Assembly: GCA_029891385.1 (NCBI GenBank)
Contig: JAIWQS010000093.1
Coordinates: 372,001 to 436,000 of the forward strand
Reading direction: 5' to 3'
Origin: Erythroxylum novogranatense
Lineage: Eukaryota > Streptophyta > Magnoliopsida > Malpighiales > Erythroxylaceae
DNA: 64,000 nt
Part shown: piece after piece, positions 57,972 to 64,000 of the stretch
Position numbering within the stretch: the stretch's first letter is position 1
Layout: the number at the start of each line of letters is the position of its first letter
Translations under genes and position numbers: made by a program
The notes under the pieces: model-generated
What the model saw: only the letters and a program-made list of their open reading frames with translations
The model's database searches: none
Told to the model about the DNA's origin: nothing

Positions 57972-60900
57972 TGTTAGCCCCAAAATTTTTTTTATTTATT
58001 TAATTAAGCATGATTAGGCAAATTAAGTAAATTATGTTAGCATTAATTAAGGTGACATTAATTAATATATGATAGCATTAATAAGTTAGTTGAAGAATTA
58101 ATGAAGTTAGATATGTTAGTTGGACTTAAATGAGTTAGGTGAGATTTATGTGTTAATTGGGCTTTGGGTCCAAATGAAACAAGTTAGTTAGGTGAATTAA
58201 ATGAGATGGGCTTAAAGAAAATTTAGAGGCTTAAGTTATTGGGCTTGAGTTTGTTAAGGAGGAAGTTGTAGGATGAAAGAAAGGAAGAAGGAGATAGATG
58301 GGCTTAAGTGATGGGCTTAGAAATAAGAGAGGAGTATATAAGGAGAGGTTTAAGTGATTTTGGTGTAGGCAAAGGAGGGATTACGAAAATTATAAGGAGA
58401 GGGAGAGTAAGTTGTCGTAAATGAGAGGGAGAAAGGGAGAAAAGAAGAGTTGTGTTAGGGCTTTGATTTTCCTTAAGAAAGAGTGAGATTTTGAAGAAGG
58501 AGCAAGAAGAAGAAGTGAAGAGGAAGGTGCAAGCTTCATTTTGAGCCAAGTAATCACTTGGTTAACTAAGGATTAAGGTAAGTCTTTGGTTTAATGTTAA
58601 GTTTTTAGATGGGTTTTTAGTTAGAAGAGTTAAGAACCAAGTGGGTTTAGTTATCCTCTTGCCAATTTCATGATTTAAGCATTTAGGTTTTTCAATTTCT
58701 AAATCCTATGTTGATTTGGGAATGTTGTTGGTTTTTAATGAAGAGAGAAGAGGAAGAGAAGAGGAACAAGAATTATAGCAAGCTATTCAAGGAATTATCA
58801 AGTTTATAAGGTGGGTTACACCTTTACTTTTATGTTTATGAGCATTTAATGTAATTTCAATTATGACATTAATAATGGTTGTTAATGCTTGTGTTAGTTG
58901 TGGATGAATGATATTTATGATGTTTATTGCTCGTGTTGTTGATATTGATGATTGTGTTGAATGTTAGTATGGTTGTTGAAAACCATAACGGATGATATAA
59001 AAGATTGATGTTGTGGTTGTTGGATGATTGTAAATGGATGATATGAAGGATTGATGTTGTGGTTGTTGAATGATTGTAAATATTATGCTATGTGATCATA
59101 ATGTTAGAAAGTGTAAATTCTAGGATGATGGTTGAATTAGCCTAGAGAGCTAAATGGAATGAATATAATGAGAATTATGAATTTTGCATGAAGTGCATAA
59201 CATGAATGATGCATGAAAAGAATGATTTTAATGAAAACAGTAACTTGGATAAGAACAATCCAATTTTATTGTTATGAAATGAATTATGCTTTGTATGGGT
59301 AAGGTAATGTCCCAAGAACCGTCACGTGCACGTCGACATGAAAAGCCTTCGCCCGGCTGCCCGATTGAGGCATAGGATGATCCGATATCGGACTCCTCAA
59401 GAATTGCCCACATTAGGTCATTTGATGAACTTATGTGGTTGCCATGATTTGGACTTACCGAGCCATTGTTGTGTTTGCCATGAATATGCATGAATTGTAT
59501 AAGATACGTGAATGATGGAATGATTGAAATTGTTATGAATGTATAAATGTTTGAGTTATGCATGTGATGTGATTTCCTTGGAAAATTGATAAATACATGA
59601 ATCAAGGATGTGCTTGTTATATAAACGTAAATGTGTTACCTACGGAGCATTAGCTCACCCCCACAAATTTCAGGAAATGAGCAGGAACCCGAGGAGCGAG
59701 CATAAGGCATTTTACTCCAAGCAGTTCTTTTGTGATTTTTGGGATTTGAAATCATTTTTGTAACATCAATGCTTTAGTTGCATTTTAAGGAAATGATGTA
59801 TTTTGAAGCTTTTATGTAATTGGGCTTGAAATGCCCACTAAAGCATGTATGAACATGTTATGATTGAATGATGATGAATGAATGAATGAATTTGAAAGTA
59901 AAAGTATTAGATCATGAATGTATTTGAGAAATTTATACTTGTGTGTATGGAAATTGAATCATGGTGATGGTTTGGGTATAAATTTGAGAATGTCTAGAAA
60001 GCTAAGAGTGTGTTGCTGCCCTTGAATATAGAATTGTTGTGCAGGTTATGGTCTAGATTGAAAAAATTGGGTTAGGAATAAAATAGGAGGTGCTGTCAAA
60101 TTTTTCCCAAAATTGTGCAGCAACTTCCACTTGATTTTAGACTAGTTTAGGGTTGATTTGGTTTAGATGGTATTCTTGAATAATGTAGGACATGATTAGA
60201 GCTTTCTAACAATATAAAATTTGTCCCAATTGGACTTAGGATGAAAAAGTTATGAGAGTGGGAAGGTTTCAGCCTCTGTTGTTAGTCATGAAATTTTGCA
60301 GCAACTTTGAAAGGATTTTCACCCAATTAGAGACTGATTTGGTTTCTGTTTTCTTCATGAAAATGTAGATTATCTTTTATCTTTAAAATGAGGTATGATT
60401 TGCAGATATTGGATTTAGAAATAAAAGTTATGTGGTTGGGAGTGTGGACAGCTACTGTTCATACTGCAGAAATACTGTTCCATCGGTTTTACATTTTAGC
60501 TGAAACTTCCAGTAGGTTTTTACCTCTCCTAATGACTGATCTGACTTTTACTCCCTTCATAAGAATTGTAGATTACCTTTTTACCTTTCCAATGAGGTAT
60601 AGTTTGCAATGTTCGGAGTAAGGAGTAAGAAGTTATGGTCATTGGAAGATTGCTGTCACTATTCCCAAATACTGTTCATGTAGTCATTTGAGGCAGCACC
60701 TTCACGCGTGATTTTGTCCCTCTTAATGATATAATTGAGTCTTGTTTCCTTCATAAAATAGGTAGAGGGTCTTTTTATCTTTTCAGGGAGGTATGAATTG
60801 TCCGAATCAGAGTTAAGAGCAAAAAGTTATGAGGGTCGGAAATTGGCATTTTACTATTCATTTGGCTGATTTTTATAACGACATAAGATTTCATATCACT

Positions 60901-61185
60901 TAGAATTGGATTTTAAATTTTGGATCCTAAGAAGATTATTTTAAATTGGAGGTTAATTACGATGAATCTTACAAATTTTTGCACGGAGGGCTTTCATTGA
61001 ATTTAAACTTGTATATAGGTTTGATGGTTTAGGATTAAGTAGTCGGATTAAGAACGGATCCGACATCATTGGCTCGGAAACGGGTCCAACATCGTGGTAT
61101 CAAAGCAAGAGGGTAAATGGTAAGTTATATGCGGTTGGGTCTTGGATCCAACAGTTGGGATCCGTCTACTGGTCGGGTTACGACA
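57972..61185 (+). repeat. Chromovirus C 3' LTR
   Basis: 3,214 bp, collinear with the 5' LTR throughout; the TATA box TATATAAG is at 58335. The differences noticed are mostly homopolymer length (for example 50400 versus 58425: GAGGAGAAAGG versus GAGGGAGAAAGGG). It is followed by TTATG and the rest of the copia B LTR. Confidence 0.93.
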
Positions 61186-61655
61186 TTATGCTAATTAGCT
61201 TAACGCTATCCTTATCAGAATGAGTGTTCAAAAATTTCGAAAATAAAAGTTGTACAGATAGCCTGCAGAGGCTAAGTGTGAAAGAATACTGGTTGTAGAG
61301 ACCTGAAGAGGCTCGTGAAAGAATACTGTAACGTTTGAAGAGATAGTGAAATCTCAGAAGAAACTCTGAGGACTGGACGTAGCCCACGGTTTGGGGTGAA
61401 CCAAGATAAATCTGCGTGTCTACTACTCTCACTCTCTATCTCACTTTTAGTTTCAAAGTTGATCTTTATTTACTATTCATATACTTAGCATTGAAAAGTT
61501 TGATCAATCAGGATTAATAAGAATTCTGTAAAGAATCTGAATTCTAACAAGTAATTCTAAAAGATATTCAAAAAGAGGAATGCACAATTCAACCCCTCCT
61601 TCTCGTGCATTCTATTGTGTTTTTTAAGTGCTTTATTAACGTGTGATTCACTTCA
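61186..61655 (+). repeat. Copia B 3' LTR, right part
   Basis: It continues the LTR interrupted at 49944 (TAGCTTAACGCTATCC corresponds to 41530), ends TGTGATTCACTTCA at 61655 and is followed by the TSD AATCA. Confidence 0.9.
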
Positions 61656-61660
61656 AATCA

Positions 61661-62763
61661 AAGAAGGGTAGAGAAGGTCCTTTAGATCTGATAAAGTTAA
61701 TTAAACTATTATATCCTTGTTTTGTCTTCCTTTGTCTTGTTAATTCAACTATGCTTGATCCTAGATATACAAAAGGTTTTGATTACTCTCCCTTTAGATC
61801 TAACCAAGTAATCCCAATTGAAATAAATAAAAATTGAGTTACAATCTCGATTTCTCAAAACTACTTCTAACTAAATTGGATTTGAAACAATCCTAAGAAT
61901 AATTCACTCACAATTAATCTATCTTTTCAATTGTTTATTAACCTAATAGATGTAAGTATATTAAGATACCAACTATCTTTATGCATCTTAACACAAATAA
62001 CTTGATTTAGTCTTTCGTTTCAAATCAAGTATGAGCACAACAAATATCATATAACAGTAATATATTAAATTCAACAAGGTAAAATTTATACAAAACAATT
62101 CAAAAATAACACCTTAATATAGATTTAGCAATTCATATTCATGCTAAAAATATTCAAATTTTGCATACAAGGCAATGAAATAGAATAAGAGAAGAGAATG
62201 AAATCAATTTAAAGCCTTGATATGGAAAATCTATGTTTCTAGTTTTGATCTTCTTATTTATGATGTATGCCCCTTTTTTATGTTTTCTTTCTTCTTTTGG
62301 TGCATCGGCCGACTATAGAATCTACCTTCCTTTGTTGTAGCCTTCATAATATCCTTTTATAGCAAAAACTAGGTTTTTGAAGTATACACGATTACTTACA
62401 CGGTTGTGTATCTCAAAGACTTTCTCAATCATGACTTTACATTGTATCAAAACCTTAAATGAGAAGATACACGCCTGTGTGTATACAAGCATGTATCTTC
62501 ACATGGGCCTAATAGCACCTTCGAAGCTCCATATGTTTACAATTACTTACACAGTCACTATATACGGCTATGTAAATCCAAGGATGTTTCAATTCTTCCA
62601 TTTTATTCCATGATTTATCTTCTCCTTTTGGTCTATGAAGGAAATTATTACCTACAAACACATTTGAAGCATAATAAGTACTACAAATACCATAAGATTC
62701 TTAAATAACAAGCAAAATACATTAAATATAGATATGTAAATATAGTCAATTAATTGTTTATCA
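61661..62763 (-). repeat. Athila-like LTR remnant
   Basis: Similar in layout and wording to the Athila-like LTR at 24917-26438. For example, TTGATTACTCTCCCTTTAGA (61778) compares with TTGATTACTCTCTCTCGAG (25293), and both end with a TTTATCA terminus on the plus strand (62763), preceded by AATTGTTTATCA. It contains cryptic repeats around ACACGATTACTTACACGG (62385-62560). No primer site or coding part was found on its left because copia B interrupts there. Confidence 0.55.
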
Positions 62764-63470
62764 AGCAAATCTTTTGTTAATGCTATTTTTTATCAAATAT
62801 TTGGGGTACAATCAAAGAATGTGCAATATGATTGTTCCTATAATAAATTGGTGGGCACTTATTCGAGTGATTTGTCTAAACTAAAGGAGAAAAAGGTGTA
62901 ACTGGGCTGTCTTCAAAATAGCATTTTGTAGCACCATATATGGCCTTTTGGTAGAGAGGATATGTAAGAATTTTTCATAAGGCATCTGCACAATAACAAA
63001 ATCTGCTTAACCCTATTGTTCGATTTGCTAATAAACTATTAGAGATTACCCCACAAAGGTTAGGCTCACACCGGAAAAAATAATACTTTGATGGTACCTA
63101 GATTGTTCATGAAACTTGTAGGACTTGATCTTATGAATGACATAAAATTTAAGAATTGAACTTCAATATCCTAATCATGAACTATCAATGAAGATCTAAA
63201 CGATGAAGTGAATGGTGCTTGACCATTAGCAACATTTTGATTAAAACTCTTTTTTGTTGGGTCCTTAATAGATAGAGAATTTTAGCAGCTTAAGATTGCA
63301 GACCATTTTGTATTAAACTCGCGTAATTCACCTAACAAAGTGGTACTTAAACTCGCACGCCACTCTTTTTTTTTACCCGCGGGATTGAGCACAACAAAAT
63401 TACACGCACGTATTTATGCTTAATTAATTAATACACTGAAAAAATAAAACGAAGCCGTTATTTTTGTATT
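62764..63470. other. Intergenic sequence, nothing recognised
   Basis: AT-rich, no ORF and no clear repeat. It separates the transposon block from the 3' end of the GDSL gene. Confidence 0.6.
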
Positions 63471-63622
63471 ATTAAGGAAGAACTAGCCAATAATTTATAA
63501 TATAGCGGCCAACACATACGAAATACAGCTAGCCTAGCATACAGTTCCGGGGAGAAGAAAGGTTGCTCATAAACTATAGGGAGATGGGAACTAGCTATAT
63601 CCTGTTTCAACCCAAGGCTGTT

Positions 63623-63855
63623 TCAAGTTCTTGAGTCCAATTCCATGATGGTGCTGAGATTCATGGGGTTCATGTACTTGGTAGTGCCTGACAGGATATG
63701 TTGAACGATGATCCTGTTAGCCCTTTCAGATGGATGAAACGGATCCCAAAAAGCATACATGTCTCTGTTAGGGCACAAGTTGGATGCAATTGTGCAAAGT
63801 CCAATCCCGTTATAAGGTCCTTGTCCGCAACATGCGACTTTAGATGTAACAAATC
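63623..63855 (-). CDS. GDSL esterase/lipase, last exon
   Basis: The minus strand encodes 76 residues and a stop, in perfect frame from a split codon. They read [20 protein letters not shown], then [20 protein letters not shown], and the C-terminal tail [24 protein letters not shown] is block V of the plant GDSL hydrolase family, containing the catalytic Asp and His of the Ser-Asp-His triad; the GDS block lies in earlier exons outside the window. The exon begins after a splice acceptor TGCAG (63856-63860 on the opposite strand). The wording is close to extracellular GDSL esterase/lipases that act on cuticle or surface lipids in Arabidopsis; the exact orthologue is inferred. No damage is visible. 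Confidence 0.93.
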
Positions 63856-64000
63856 CTGCATGTTAAAGCACGTCCTTTAGTGTAGTCTACTAGCATATAA
63901 CAATAATTGAAAACGGAGATAATTTAGTATAGTAGTTAAGCGTTACAGAGAGAAACGAAAAAGAAAAACACTACATGCACTGCAGGAATAGAGTAGACCA
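63856..64000 (-). other. GDSL gene intron (partial)
   Basis: This lies upstream of the last exon on the minus strand and begins with the acceptor AG. It is AT-rich, consistent with a plant intron. The donor site and earlier exons are outside the window. Confidence 0.75.

Larger units (their letters stand above)
49945..61185 (+). mobile_element. Chromovirus C: young, near-complete Tekay-like gypsy
   Basis: 11.24 kb, inserted in the copia B 3' LTR. The LTRs are 49945-53152 (3,208 bp) and 57972-61185 (3,214 bp), and they differ almost only by one-base length changes in homopolymers and a few CAG-context differences. The TSD is TTAAG (49940-49944) versus TTATG (61186-61190). Order: primer site, gag, protease, RT, RNase H, integrase, GPY/F module and C-terminal chromodomain. 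That is the Tekay/Del architecture. It is the youngest insertion in the window; the coding breaks may be partly artefacts. Confidence 0.93.
41028..61655 (+). mobile_element. Copia B: copia element with extra 3' ORF
   Basis: The 5' LTR is 41028-41979, with the primer site next to it. Gag begins at 42036, pol runs to 46646, the extra 3' ORF is 46922-49240, and a polypurine tract follows. The 3' LTR is split by chromovirus C (49444-49944 and 61186-61655). The perfect TSD is AATCA (41023-41027, 61656-61660). Without the nested element it is about 9.4 kb, the same design as copia A with about the same LTR size. The reading frame is broken at dozens of places by one- or two-base losses, many in CAG or CTG contexts, which may be sequencing artefacts. 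Confidence 0.92.

Noticed and set aside
63698..63880. 60-codon plus-strand ORF at the right end
   Set aside because: Antisense to the clear GDSL exon, crossing its splice site.

Overview
The window is plant nuclear DNA, probably from an angiosperm and perhaps a eudicot. The evidence is long-LTR chromovirus (Tekay/Del-like) gypsy elements, Athila-like gypsy sequence, copia elements with an extra 3' ORF, an L1-type LINE, and at the right edge the last exon of a GDSL esterase/lipase gene. Apart from that exon (63623-63855, minus) I find no ordinary cellular gene. The rest is nested and mostly decayed retrotransposons. No rRNA, tRNA, CRISPR array or bacterial-style operon was recognised.

Left half (1-27530), a nest read from outside in: a Tekay-like LTR remnant (26439-27530, minus) is cut by an Athila-like element (LTR 24917-26438, decayed primer site, gag to 23108, minus). 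That is cut by chromovirus H (LTR 20862-23107, gag 20670-19420, protease 8146-7711, minus). H is split between its zinc knuckle and protease by element D (8147-19414, plus; 5-bp TSD CTGGT/CTAGT). D's 5' LTR is split by element E (9196-13093, minus; perfect TSD GTAAA). At 7710 H is also abutted by a degenerate copia element (about 1900-7710, plus). Its left side is noncoding LTR-like sequence (1-1900) holding an array of a palindromic decamer and a roughly 92-bp tandem repeat.

Middle (27531-41022): an L1-like LINE on the minus strand is split by copia A (29977-39688, plus; TSD GGTAT/GGTGT). Copia A has 1.0-1.1 kb LTRs, an initiator-Met PBS, gag-pol remnants and a further ORF region of about 2.4 kb between pol and the polypurine tract.

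Right half (41028-61655): copia B, with the same architecture and the same extra 3' ORF (perfect TSD AATCA), carries inside its 3' LTR a young chromovirus C (49945-61185). C has two 3.2-kb LTRs that are almost identical, plus gag, protease, RT, RNase H, integrase and a C-terminal chromodomain. An Athila-like LTR remnant (61661-62763) and short intergenic DNA then lead to the GDSL gene.

The points most worth attention are: the env-like/transposase_32-like extra ORF conserved in copia A and B; the alternating-spacing array of AAGTCGACTT; tandem duplicated LTR-end plus primer-site units in two elements; TGACGTCA (bZIP-type) sites in a repeat inside an LTR; and systematic CAG/CTG-to-CG distortions in the younger elements, which look like an assembly or base-calling artefact and may cause many of the apparent frameshifts.
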